Assembly: GCA_047604965.1 (NCBI GenBank)
Contig: JASGGQ010000037.1
Location: 1 to 20,919 of the forward strand
DNA length: 20,919 nt
Direction: 5' to 3'
Source: JAGIBJ01 sp047604965
Lineage (GTDB): Bacteria; Actinomycetota; Thermoleophilia; Solirubrobacterales; Solirubrobacteraceae
The notes below the pieces were generated by a model that had not been told where the DNA came from, made no database searches, and was given only the letters and a program-made list of their open reading frames with translations. The position numbers were made by a program, and so were the translations under genes. Position 1 is the first letter of the stretch. Each line of letters opens with the position of its first letter. Shown piece after piece: positions 14,162-20,822 of the stretch.

Positions 14162-14176
14162 CGCCGGGTACCGGCG
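14162..14176. promoter_or_regulatory. Possible operator palindrome upstream of osmC
   Basis: CGCCGG-GTA-CCGGCG is an inverted repeat with 6-base arms. It covers the position expected for the -35 element of the TAAAAT promoter, so a bound repressor would block it. GC-rich palindromes arise by chance often in such DNA, so confidence is low. Confidence 0.3.
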
Positions 14177-14230
14177 CGCCGCACGACGCCGGTGTCGCTG
14201 CGGTACGTCGAGCGGGTCGGGGCGCCGGAT

Positions 14231-14250
14231 GCGACGGGCTCGCCCGTCGC
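14231..14250 (-). terminator. Hairpin just after the CAP-domain gene
   Basis: GCGACGGGCTCGCCCGTCGC forms a perfect 8-base stem with a CTCG loop. It begins 2 bases after the stop codon of the CAP-domain gene on the minus strand. There is no T tract after it, so it may be a GC-rich terminator or an mRNA end-stabilising hairpin. Confidence 0.4.
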
Positions 14251-14252
14251 CG

Positions 14253-14810
14253 TTACGATCGCGCGCCGAAGTCGGTGGTATAGGTCGCGCCGGTCGATGC
14301 TGATGCGGCGGTCGCCACTGGTGCGCCCAACACGACGCCGATGCCAATCTCTTTGAAGGCCGGGTCGAGGATGTTGCGCTTGTGTCCGGCGCTGTTCATC
14401 CACGCATCGACCATCTTCGCGGGCGTCGACCGCGAGCCGGTGCCCCAGCCGATGTTCTCACCCAAGAACCAGCGTTTGGCGCCCTTGGTGTAGCTCACCT
14501 GCTTGATGCGTGAGCCGAGCGTCGAGCCTTGCGGCGAGACGTGGTTGAAGAACTGCTGCTGCACCATCGCCTGCGAGAACCGCACGGCGGCGAGATCGAG
14601 CTTGGCATGCGGCTTGAGCGGCTTGAGACCGGCGTTGGAGCGCTGCTCGTTGAGGAGGCAGAGCGTCGCCTGTTCGAGCACCTCGCCGGAGATGCTCCCC
14701 GGCAGCGCATCTGCGCCGCTACAGGCCGTGGCAGCCGCCGCCGGGCTAGCCGTGATGAGCCCGGCGGCGAGCGCCATGGCGATGATCGATGTGGTCGTCC
14801 GTGACTGCAT
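14253..14810 (-). CDS. Secreted CAP-domain (SCP-like) protein
   Basis: The 185-residue protein has a signal peptide (residues 1-27, ending ASPAAAA) followed by a CAP domain. Conserved residues are LLNEQRSNAGLKPL (52-65), His90 (FFNHVSPQG), Glu118 (GENIGWG) and His143 in AGHKRNILDP, the usual CAP landmarks. Bacterial CAP proteins are extracellular or envelope proteins of mostly unknown function, some linked to lipid binding, adhesion or envelope upkeep. Cys30 and Cys51 may form a disulfide. The ATG at 14810 gives a clean signal peptide, so the open frame upstream of it is not used. No clear promoter box or Shine-Dalgarno was found. The C-terminus ends in a Ser/Ala/Thr-rich segment and TTDFGARS, close to the domain end. 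Confidence 0.9.
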   Translation of the reverse strand: MQSRTTTSIIAMALAAGLITASPAAAATACSGADALPGSISGEVLEQATLCLLNEQRSNAGLKPLKPHAKLDLAAVRFSQAMVQQQFFNHVSPQGSTLGSRIKQVSYTKGAKRWFLGENIGWGTGSRSTPAKMVDAWMNSAGHKRNILDPAFKEIGIGVVLGAPVATAASASTGATYTTDFGARS

Positions 14811-15115
14811 TGGTCTGTCGCTCGCAACGCGGCTGGCGTCCGTGCCAACCGTTCGGAGATCGCTGCGATTGTTTGGACGATCGGACGTTGCTTGCTGCTG
14901 CACGAGCTGTTGCACGGTCTCTGGACGGTTCGCCGGGGTCGCCCGTCGGATGGCCGTCCACTTCCTTGCGGCGTCGCTCACGGCGCTCGACTGGCCCGAC
15001 AATGTGTGGTACACCGAAAAATGGTTTTGTACACGAGCCGGTGCTGGCACTCGCTGCGGATGAGGGCTTGCCGCCACTCCGGGCGCAAGCTGCGTACCCT
15101 GTGCAGTGATCCGCA
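14811..15115. other. 305-base gap between the CAP gene and the tRNA cluster
   Basis: No convincing gene is seen on either strand. The frames open here continue the CAP gene upstream without a signal or start, or are antisense noise. The notable content is an AT-rich patch at about 15001-15035 with two GTACAC copies. The gap should contain the promoters for the CAP gene (minus) and tRNA-Pro (plus). A TACCCT at 15095-15100 is a weak -10 candidate for the tRNA. Confidence 0.5.
15009..15034. repeat. Tandem GTACAC sites 20 bases apart
   Basis: GTACAC occurs at 15009-15014 and again at 15029-15034, exactly 20 bases apart, about two helical turns. They flank an AT-rich block (CGAAAAATGGTTTT) that stands out from the GC-rich surroundings. 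This could be a regulator site or a promoter for either neighbour. Confidence 0.35.
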
Positions 15116-15189
15116 CGGGGCGTGGCGCAGCCTGGTAGCGCACCTGCTTTGGGAGCAGGGGGTCGGAGGTTCAAATCCTCTCGCCCCGA
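15116..15189 (+). tRNA. tRNA-Pro (anticodon UGG)
   Basis: The 74-base cloverleaf has acceptor arms CGGGGCG and CGCCCCG with discriminator A. The D-arm is GGCGCAGCCTGGTAGCGCA. The anticodon stem is CCTGC/GCAGG around loop TTTGGGA, giving anticodon TGG. The T-arm carries GGTTCAAATCC. No CCA is encoded. The sequence is close to standard bacterial tRNA-Pro. Confidence 0.96.
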
Positions 15190-15202
15190 TTCGCGGAGAT
15201 GA

Positions 15203-15276
15203 GCCCCCGTAGCTCAGCTGGATAGAGCGGCGGATTTCTACTCCGCGGGCCGGGGGTTCGAATCCCTCCGGGGGCG
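15203..15276 (+). tRNA. tRNA-Arg (anticodon UCU)
   Basis: The 74-base cloverleaf has acceptor arms GCCCCCG and CGGGGGC with discriminator G. The D-arm is TAGCTCAGCTGGATAGAGC. The anticodon stem is GCGGA/TCCGC around TTTCTAC, giving TCT, which reads AGA and AGG. The T-arm has GGTTCGAATCC. It lies 13 bases after tRNA-Pro and is probably co-transcribed with it. No CCA is encoded. Confidence 0.96.
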
Positions 15277-15312
15277 TGGGGGATCGGGACGTAGAGGCGC
15301 GCGGGCGCGGCG

Positions 15313-15334
15313 CGCCGTGGCGCATTCCACGGCG
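15313..15334 (+). terminator. Hairpin after the tRNA-Pro/tRNA-Arg pair
   Basis: CGCCGTGG and CCACGGCG form a perfect 8-base stem with loop CGCATT, 36 bases after tRNA-Arg. A weaker stem (GTTGG/CCAAC) follows at 15334-15351. There is only a TT after the main stem. The separate promoter-like TATATT before tRNA-His supports an end of transcription here. Confidence 0.4.
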
Positions 15335-15370
15335 TTGGACGGTCGCCCAACGTGCCCCGGCATCCCCCGC

Positions 15371-15376
15371 TATATT
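15371..15376 (+). promoter_or_regulatory. Putative -10 box of tRNA-His
   Basis: TATATT lies 14-19 bases before the mature tRNA-His 5' end in otherwise GC-rich DNA. No clear -35 consensus is seen at 16-18 bases upstream. Confidence 0.5.
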
Positions 15377-15389
15377 TCCTGTTCGTCGC

Positions 15390-15463
15390 GGTGGGCGTAG
15401 CTCAGTTGGTAGAGCTCCGGATTGTGGTTCCGGCGGTCGCGGGTTCAAGCCCCGTCGCTCACC
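15390..15463 (+). tRNA. tRNA-His (anticodon GUG)
   Basis: The acceptor arms GTGGGCG and CGCTCAC pair with one G-T wobble. A G precedes position 1, and the discriminator is C, giving the extra G(-1)-C73 pair that marks tRNA-His. The anticodon stem is CCGGA/TCCGG around TTGTGGT, anticodon GTG. The T-arm has GGTTCAAGCC. No CCA is encoded. Confidence 0.96.
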
Positions 15464-15473
15464 CCTCGCATGC

Positions 15474-15504
15474 GCGAAGGCCCTGCCGCCCGCAGGGCCT
15501 TCGC
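15474..15504 (+). terminator. Strong terminator hairpin after tRNA-His
   Basis: GCGAAGGCCCTGC and GCAGGGCCTTCGC form a perfect 13-base stem with loop CGCCC, 10 bases after tRNA-His. TGTTTC follows, a short T-rich run on the plus strand. It also lies downstream of the convergent DUF3224 gene and could serve both strands. Confidence 0.8.
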
Positions 15505-15551
15505 TGTTTCGGGCGTGAATGCGGAGCCTGACCTGCCCGCTGCGACGCGGT

Positions 15552-15977
15552 TCAGGAGAGTTCGTAGTCGAGCTCGATGCGGTGCGTGCCGTCGGCGTCG
15601 ATGACGATGGCACCGGTACCGGTCAAGCCGGCAAGGTCGCCCGTGCCGCTTGCCGGCACGATGAGAAAGAACTCGTGCGCGCGGTCGCTTGGGGTGCGAG
15701 CACTCGGCGTTGCAGTTGCCGAGTGCACAAACACAAAGCTGCCTGCCGCGCCGTGAACGCTTCCTGCGAACGACTCGGTCGCGACGTATGTCCCGACGCC
15801 GCGTTGCTGGTCAAACGCGGCGGTAAACAAGGTCGCGGAACGCCCGCAGATGTCGCCCTCGAACCGCTTCTCCATGCGAGACACCGTGACCGGCAACCCG
15901 GCGTCGATGGCAGGCTCAGGCGCAAGATCGGTCGGCGTGAACGATGCGACCTTGAATGTTCCTGTTGCACGTTGCAT
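15552..15977 (-). CDS. DUF3224 family protein
   Basis: This 141-residue protein matches the DUF3224 pattern from memory. It has an opening ATGTFKVASFTP, a MEKRFEGDICGRS segment, a TYVATESFAGSVHGAAGSF core, the IVPASGTGDLAGLTGTG motif and a final strand HRIELDYELS. These proteins are small, mostly beta (barrel-like), cytoplasmic and of unknown function. No signal peptide or membrane segment is seen. The start ATG 15977 follows a GAGGAG ribosome site about 6 bases upstream, so the longer frame reaching 16157 is not needed. The gene stands alone, 230 bases downstream of the polysaccharide deacetylase on the same strand and convergent with the tRNA cluster. Confidence 0.85.
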   Translation of the reverse strand: MQRATGTFKVASFTPTDLAPEPAIDAGLPVTVSRMEKRFEGDICGRSATLFTAAFDQQRGVGTYVATESFAGSVHGAAGSFVFVHSATATPSARTPSDRAHEFFLIVPASGTGDLAGLTGTGAIVIDADGTHRIELDYELS

Positions 15978-16207
15978 GGTGAGCTCCTCGTTCCGATGTG
16001 ATGCCAGCGCCCCCACCGCCTCTGGTGTGGGTCCGAAGTGCGGTCGTCCCGCGCACGCACGACCGACGCGGGCACGGTAGACCGCGTGCCGGACAGAGAT
16101 CGCGCGGAGTCGTATGCCGCCCGGACTCGACCCTGCGCCCGTCCACGCCAGGAACACGGGCTCGAACGCTTGCGGGCGCCGCTCGGTGCGCTCCGAGACG
16201 GCGGCGG

Positions 16208-17113
16208 CTACGGCATCAGTCGTGCAAGCAGTGCGCCACCGCGATCGGCATTCGTGATCCGCAGGCGTGGCAACGTGAAGGGGTCGTCGGAGCGCCGCGC
16301 GACCCCCGAGTCGACGGTGGTCGCACCCGCATACCCGGCGGCGCGGACCGCAGCCACGACCCGCGCGTCGTACTTCCCGGCCGGATAGCAGAAGAACTGC
16401 GGTGTGGAGCCGACCAGTGTGGCAATCTCCCGGCGCGACTGCGTGAGCTCCCGGCGCAGCTGCGCGTCGGAGATCGTCCGCAGATCGGGGTGGGAGACCG
16501 TGTGCGAATCAAACTCCCAGCCCTCCCGTGCGAGCTGCGTGGCGAGATGGCGCGGCAAGCCGTCCGGCCCCAAATTGTGCGTCGTGACGTTGAGCACTCC
16601 CGGCCAGCCGTAGCGCCGCATCGCCGGTGCGGCGATCGTTGCCTGCGAGAGATAGCCGTCGTCGAAGCTCAACACCACCGGCTTGCGCGGGAGCGGCCCG
16701 CCGCGCGTCCACGCGCCGAACACCGCCTTGAGCGTGACCGCCTGATACCCGTCCTTCGCGAGCACCGCCAACTGCCGGCGAAAGTTGTCTTTGGACACCC
16801 ACAGCTCCGGCAGCGACGCGCCGGCAGGCGGCGTGCCCAGCACGTGATACATCAAGATCGGAACGGCCATCTGGCGCGCCGCCGCGCCCCGGACCACTGG
16901 CATCGGCGAACCGGCCGGCGTTGGGGAGAGCGATGCAGCACCATCGGCCGTCGCCGTGCCGGTGCCCGCAGCGCCGCCGCCGGCACCGCGCTCGCCCGGT
17001 CGCGCACCAGGCGTGGCATCGTCGCCCGCCAGTCTCAGGCCGACGAGTACCGCGCCGCCGGCAACGGCGGCGGTCGCCACGAGGAGCAGGAGACGCCGGA
17101 TGGAAACGGGCAT
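16208..17113 (-). CDS. Membrane-anchored polysaccharide deacetylase (CE4/NodB family)
   Basis: The 301-residue protein has an N-terminal signal anchor (MPVSIRRLLLLVATAAVAGG). A Gly/Ala/Thr-rich linker follows to about residue 75, then a NodB domain. Motifs in order are PILMYHVL, SFDDGY (149-154; the Asp pair is the catalytic base and a metal ligand), HTVSHP (204-209; two metal His), FCYPAGKYD (motif 3) and LPRLRI near the end. CE4 enzymes remove acetyl groups from peptidoglycan, chitin-like or exopolysaccharide N-acetylhexosamines outside the cell. An upstream GTG at 17131 would add six residues. I prefer ATG 17113 because the anchor starts there, but neither has a clear Shine-Dalgarno. It is divergent from the GT39 glycosyltransferase, and together they suggest envelope glycan work. 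Confidence 0.9.
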   Translation of the reverse strand: MPVSIRRLLLLVATAAVAGGAVLVGLRLAGDDATPGARPGERGAGGGAAGTGTATADGAASLSPTPAGSPMPVVRGAAARQMAVPILMYHVLGTPPAGASLPELWVSKDNFRRQLAVLAKDGYQAVTLKAVFGAWTRGGPLPRKPVVLSFDDGYLSQATIAAPAMRRYGWPGVLNVTTHNLGPDGLPRHLATQLAREGWEFDSHTVSHPDLRTISDAQLRRELTQSRREIATLVGSTPQFFCYPAGKYDARVVAAVRAAGYAGATTVDSGVARRSDDPFTLPRLRITNADRGGALLARLMP

Positions 17114-17334
17114 CAGGCATGGATACTGCACCGAGCCGGCCGCGCGCGTTGGAGATGGGCCGGCCAGTACCGGACCGGACGAACGTCACGCGCCGTCCCT
17201 CACCTGCCGCGACGCTGCCGCCACGCCGGCGCCGTCCGGTCGCCAAACTCGGCGGCCTCTCAGCAAACGCGGACCGGTACCTCAGTCACATACCTCAGCC
17301 TGGTGCATGACCCCACGACCAGGCAGGAGCCTCG

Positions 17335-19539
17335 ATGTCGACCAGTACGAACGCCGCGCCCCCGTCGGTTGGCGCGCGGGCACCAGATTTCCGTCGCCGC
17401 ACCGCGTGGGCGCGGCACCGCGAACGCGCCGATGTGGCCGCCACACCACGGTGGGCACGTGCCGGCTTGGGCGGTGTACTGCTGCTCGCCGCGCTGCTGA
17501 CGATGTGGGGCCTCAGCCGCAACGGATGGTCGAACGAGTATTACGCAGCGGCGGTGCGTTCCGCCACCGAAAGCTGGAAGGCCTGGTTCTTCGGTTCGCT
17601 GGACCCCGGCAGCTTCATCACCGTCGATAAGCCGCCGCTGGCGATCTGGCTGATGGGCCTCTCAACGCGGATCTTCGGCTTTTCCAGCTTGGCGATGCTG
17701 CTGCCACAGGCGCTCTGCACCGTTGGCGCAGTCGCGCTGCTGCACGCTACCGTTCGGCGATTCGCCGGGCATGGCACCGCGCTCGCGGCCGCACTTGCCC
17801 TGGCGTTGACACCGATCACCGTGGCGATCGGACGGGTCAACAACCCCGACGCACTGCTGGTGCTGCTGCTCGTTGCCTCCGCGTACTTCGTCGTTCGCGC
17901 CGTCGAATCGGGGCGCACCCGGCAACTCGCCTGGGCGGGCGTGATGGTCGGCCTGGCCTTCATGACGAAGATGCTGCAGGGCTGGATGGTGCTGCCGGCG
18001 CTCGCCGCCACGTACCTTGCGTTCGGTCCGCACGGCGTTGGCCGGCGGATCGGGCAGTTGCTGGTCGCGTTTGCGACGACGGTCGCGGTGAGCGTCGCGT
18101 GGCCGCTGGCCGTCACCTTGTGGCCCGGCAGCAAGCCGTACATCGGCGGTTCGACCGATGGCGGCGTGTGGGATCTGATCCTCGGTTATAACGGCCTCGG
18201 CCGGATCTTCGGCCAAGGCGGCGGCGGTGGCGGCGCGAACTTCGGCGGTGAGCCGGGGCTGCTGCGCCTCTTCAACACGCAGGTCGGCGGCCAGATCGCA
18301 TGGTTGATTCCGCTGGCGATCATCGGTTGCGCACTGGCGCTGTGGAGCAGCCGCTCTGCGCCGCGCACCGATCTGCGCCGTGCCGGCGTCGTGCTGTTCG
18401 GCCTGTGGGCCTTGGTACATGCGGCGGTCTTCAGCTTCGCCGAGGGTACCTTCCACCCGTACTACGTCAGTGCTTTGGCGCCCGCCGTCGCGGTGCTGGC
18501 AGCAATCGGTGCCTTCGAGCTGGTGCGGCTCGCGCGCCGCAGTTGGGCTGGCGTCGCCGCATTCGACCTGGCGTTGATCGGCACTGCCTGGCTCGCGTAC
18601 GAGCTGCTCGGCCGCACGACCGACGCGCCGGCCTGGGCGGTCGTCGCGGTCCCCGCCGGAGCGATCGTCGCACTGCTGGCATCGCCGGCTCTGCGGCTCG
18701 GAGCGGCCGGCCGCTGGCCGCACCTTGGGACGGTCGCAGCGGTCGCGGCGAGCGTTGCGGTACTCGCAGCTCCGGCGTCGTACAGCGTTGCGACGGCAAC
18801 GCGCACGCTCAACGGCAACAACGTGGTGGCCGGTCCGGCTGGCATCAGCGCAGCCGGCGGCATGGGCGGCGGTGGCGGTGGCATGAGCAGCGGTTCCGGT
18901 GGTCCAGGTGGCGCAGGTCAGAACGGGACCGGCGGCGGTGGCCAGCCACCAAGCGGCGCTTCCGGCGCGCAGAGCGGCAATTCGCAGAGCGGCAACGCCG
19001 GCATGATGCAGCCGCCGTCGAACAGCGGCACGACCTCGACGAGTTCGAACACGGCGAGTAGCACGACCGCGACGAGCAGCACCGACCAGGCCGCGACGAC
19101 GAACAGCGGCAGCGTCACGAAGACGACTGATAGCACGAGCAGCTCCAGCGACTCCGCAGCGTCAGCGTCGAGCACCCGCTCGGCAGGTGGCGGTGGCGGC
19201 TCGGTCAGCACCGCGTTGATCAAGTACCTCCAAGCCAACCAAGGCTCAGCGAAGTACCTCGTCGCGGCGACCGGCTCGCAGACGACCGCGTCGATCATCA
19301 TCACGACCGGCGAACCGGTCGTCACGATCGGCGGCTTCACCGGCAGCGACGCGGCGCCGACCGTCTCGCAGCTGGCGCAGATGGTCAAGTCCGGCGAGCT
19401 GAAGTACGTGCTCATCGGCGGGAACGGGGGCGGTGGCGCCGGCAGCAGCTCCTCGATCACGCAATGGGTGCAGGAGCACGGCACCGCCGTCACCTCGGTC
19501 GAGACTGGCAGCGGCACGCTGTACAAGGTCACGGCGTAA
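17335..19539 (+). CDS. GT39-type membrane glycosyltransferase with Gly/Ser/Thr-rich insert
   Basis: The 734-residue protein belongs to the ArnT/PMT-like GT-C superfamily. These enzymes take sugar from a polyprenyl-phosphate donor at the outer face of the membrane. The first periplasmic loop has NEYYAAAVRS (acidic site) and SFITVDKPPLAIW, with the DKPP motif common in this group. About ten to twelve membrane helices occupy residues 40-500, with a Gly-rich loop (GQGGGGGGANFGGEPG) in the middle. Residues about 503-622 are low-complexity Gly, Ser, Thr and Asn. Residues about 623-734 form a compact predicted alpha/beta domain (ALIKYLQ, KYLVAATGS, LKYVLIGGNG, HGTAVTSV) like the C-terminal part of actinobacterial YkcB-like proteins. 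ATG 17335 follows an AGGAG site. The acceptor is unknown. Confidence 0.88.
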   Translation: MSTSTNAAPPSVGARAPDFRRRTAWARHRERADVAATPRWARAGLGGVLLLAALLTMWGLSRNGWSNEYYAAAVRSATESWKAWFFGSLDPGSFITVDKPPLAIWLMGLSTRIFGFSSLAMLLPQALCTVGAVALLHATVRRFAGHGTALAAALALALTPITVAIGRVNNPDALLVLLLVASAYFVVRAVESGRTRQLAWAGVMVGLAFMTKMLQGWMVLPALAATYLAFGPHGVGRRIGQLLVAFATTVAVSVAWPLAVTLWPGSKPYIGGSTDGGVWDLILGYNGLGRIFGQGGGGGGANFGGEPGLLRLFNTQVGGQIAWLIPLAIIGCALALWSSRSAPRTDLRRAGVVLFGLWALVHAAVFSFAEGTFHPYYVSALAPAVAVLAAIGAFELVRLARRSWAGVAAFDLALIGTAWLAYELLGRTTDAPAWAVVAVPAGAIVALLASPALRLGAAGRWPHLGTVAAVAASVAVLAAPASYSVATATRTLNGNNVVAGPAGISAAGGMGGGGGGMSSGSGGPGGAGQNGTGGGGQPPSGASGAQSGNSQSGNAGMMQPPSNSGTTSTSSNTASSTTATSSTDQAATTNSGSVTKTTDSTSSSSDSAASASSTRSAGGGGGSVSTALIKYLQANQGSAKYLVAATGSQTTASIIITTGEPVVTIGGFTGSDAAPTVSQLAQMVKSGELKYVLIGGNGGGGAGSSSSITQWVQEHGTAVTSVETGSGTLYKVTA

Positions 19540-19574
19540 CGCAATCGGGCGGGCGACGAACGCGATCTGCCGCA

Positions 19575-19606
19575 GCGCGCGGCGTCCCAAGCGGGGCGCC
19601 GCGCGC
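19575..19606 (+). terminator. Long GC-rich hairpin after the glycosyltransferase gene
   Basis: Arms GCGCGCGGCGTCCC and GGGGCGCCGCGCGC pair over 14 bases with one G-T pair and an AAGC loop. It begins 36 bases after the stop codon. No T tract follows. A terminator or an mRNA-stabilising element is likely. Confidence 0.5.
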
Positions 19607-19724
19607 GGTCGTGGGCAAGGTGGATCGCGCGCCGGTGCACGGCGACCTGCGCGCCGGTGCCTGCTCGCTCGGTACCGTCGGTCGCGGCCTGCCGCGTGGC
19701 GGGCCGCGTTTGAGACGACGCCCG

Positions 19725-20759
19725 ATGCCTGCTCCGAAACGCCCCCTTGCTCGCCCCGCCGCCGTGCTGGCAACCGCGACCGCCGCGCCGTTTGTGCTGT
19801 GGTCGACGCTGCCGCTCGGGGCACACGGTGCCAGCCAAGGCCAGGTTGAGCAGCGGATCGAGCAGGGCAAACAGCGTGAGCATTCGCTGCGGTCCGCAGC
19901 ACAGCGGCTCGGGCGGCTAGAGCAGATCGCCGAGCGGGGGGTGAACGTCCTCCAGCAGCGTCAGGCTCAAGCGCAGTCCGAGCTTGACCGCTGGGAGCGG
20001 CGCCTCGCATCGACCGAAACGCGCCTGGCTGCGGCACGCAAGCGGCTCGCCAGCGAGCAGCGCCGCTTGGAGCGCGACCGCACCGTTCTCGCCGGCAACC
20101 TGCGAGCCTCGTATCTGCGCGGACGGCCCGACCTCGCGTCGGTCGTGATCTCCTCCGACGGGTTTGCGGATCTCGTCGAACGGTTCCGGTACGAGTCCGA
20201 TCTGCGAACGCGCAATGCTGAGATCCTTGACCATGTGCGTGAGGCGCGGGCCCGCACCCAAAAGGTCGAGCGGTCACTCAACGGGATCGTGCCGGAGCAG
20301 CGCAGCGAGACGGCGGCGGTGCGCCGCGAACGCGACGCCGTCGCGCAGCGCACTGCGGCGCTCGTGCAGCGCCGGCAGCTGCTAGCGCAAGCACGCCAGG
20401 CTCGTCTCCAGGCGCTGCGGGCAACGGTCAGTGACCGCAAGCGCGCCGAGCGTACGCTCAAACGATTGATCGCGGAGCAGCAGCGCGCATCGGTCGACAA
20501 ATCCGGTCCCGGCGGCCCGTGGGCGATCCCGTGGGCGATCGTGCAGTGTGAGTCCGGCGGGCAGAACCTGCCGCCGAACTCGGCCGGTGCCTCCGGCTAC
20601 TACCAGTTTATGCCCGCCACCTGGCGCGGACTTGGCGGGAGCACCAGCGACGCCTACAAGGCCAGCAAAGCCGAGCAGGACCGGCTTGCCGCAAAGCTCT
20701 GGAACGGCGGTGCGGGTGCGAGCAACTGGGACTGCGCCGCGATCGTCGGCATCGCGTAG
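19725..20759 (+). CDS. Secreted coiled-coil protein with transglycosylase/Rpf-like C-terminal domain
   Basis: The 344-residue protein has an N-terminal signal sequence (to about residue 36, LPLGAHGA). A long Arg/Gln/Glu/Ala-rich coiled coil runs over about 37-260, broken by a loop SYLRGRPDLASVVISSDGF, the pattern of PcsB/CwlO-type N-terminal regions. Residues 265-344 form a small lysozyme-like domain: IVQCESGGQ with predicted catalytic Glu276, then SGYYQFMPATWRGLGG, and Cys275 and Cys337 that could form a disulfide as in Rpf domains. It probably cleaves peptidoglycan glycan strands, with the coiled coil holding or controlling the enzyme. ATG 19725 is chosen because it begins the basic signal-peptide start (MPAPKRPLARP). 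The frame open upstream of it is Arg-rich noise. Transfer to a NlpC/P60-type hydrolase is excluded since no such motif is seen. Confidence 0.9.
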   Translation: MPAPKRPLARPAAVLATATAAPFVLWSTLPLGAHGASQGQVEQRIEQGKQREHSLRSAAQRLGRLEQIAERGVNVLQQRQAQAQSELDRWERRLASTETRLAAARKRLASEQRRLERDRTVLAGNLRASYLRGRPDLASVVISSDGFADLVERFRYESDLRTRNAEILDHVREARARTQKVERSLNGIVPEQRSETAAVRRERDAVAQRTAALVQRRQLLAQARQARLQALRATVSDRKRAERTLKRLIAEQQRASVDKSGPGGPWAIPWAIVQCESGGQNLPPNSAGASGYYQFMPATWRGLGGSTSDAYKASKAEQDRLAAKLWNGGAGASNWDCAAIVGIA

Positions 20760-20822
20760 CTCGCCGTGAGCGTCGCGCTGGGCGCCCCGTTCAGTGCCCC
20801 TGCCGACGTGACCGCACGAGCG

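Noticed and set aside
15116..15463. tRNA cluster considered as an integration site for a mobile island
   Set aside because: No integrase, no direct repeat of a tRNA 3' end and no phage or plasmid gene is seen nearby.
15978..16157. Longer N-terminus for the DUF3224 protein
   Set aside because: The extra 60 residues are Arg/Gly/Ala noise, and GAGGAG sits just before ATG 15977.
17662..18723. 353-codon minus-strand frame opposite the glycosyltransferase
   Set aside because: Arg/Gln/Asp-rich shadow of a well-supported membrane protein.
18841..19200. Repetitive stretch considered as a CRISPR array or tandem repeat locus
   Set aside because: There is no fixed repeat unit or spacer length. It is in-frame low-complexity coding sequence.
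18918..19883. 321-codon minus-strand frame over the Gly/Ser/Thr-rich insert
   Set aside because: It is the complement of repetitive codons (hydrophobic Val/Leu and Pro runs) and has no ribosome site or motif.
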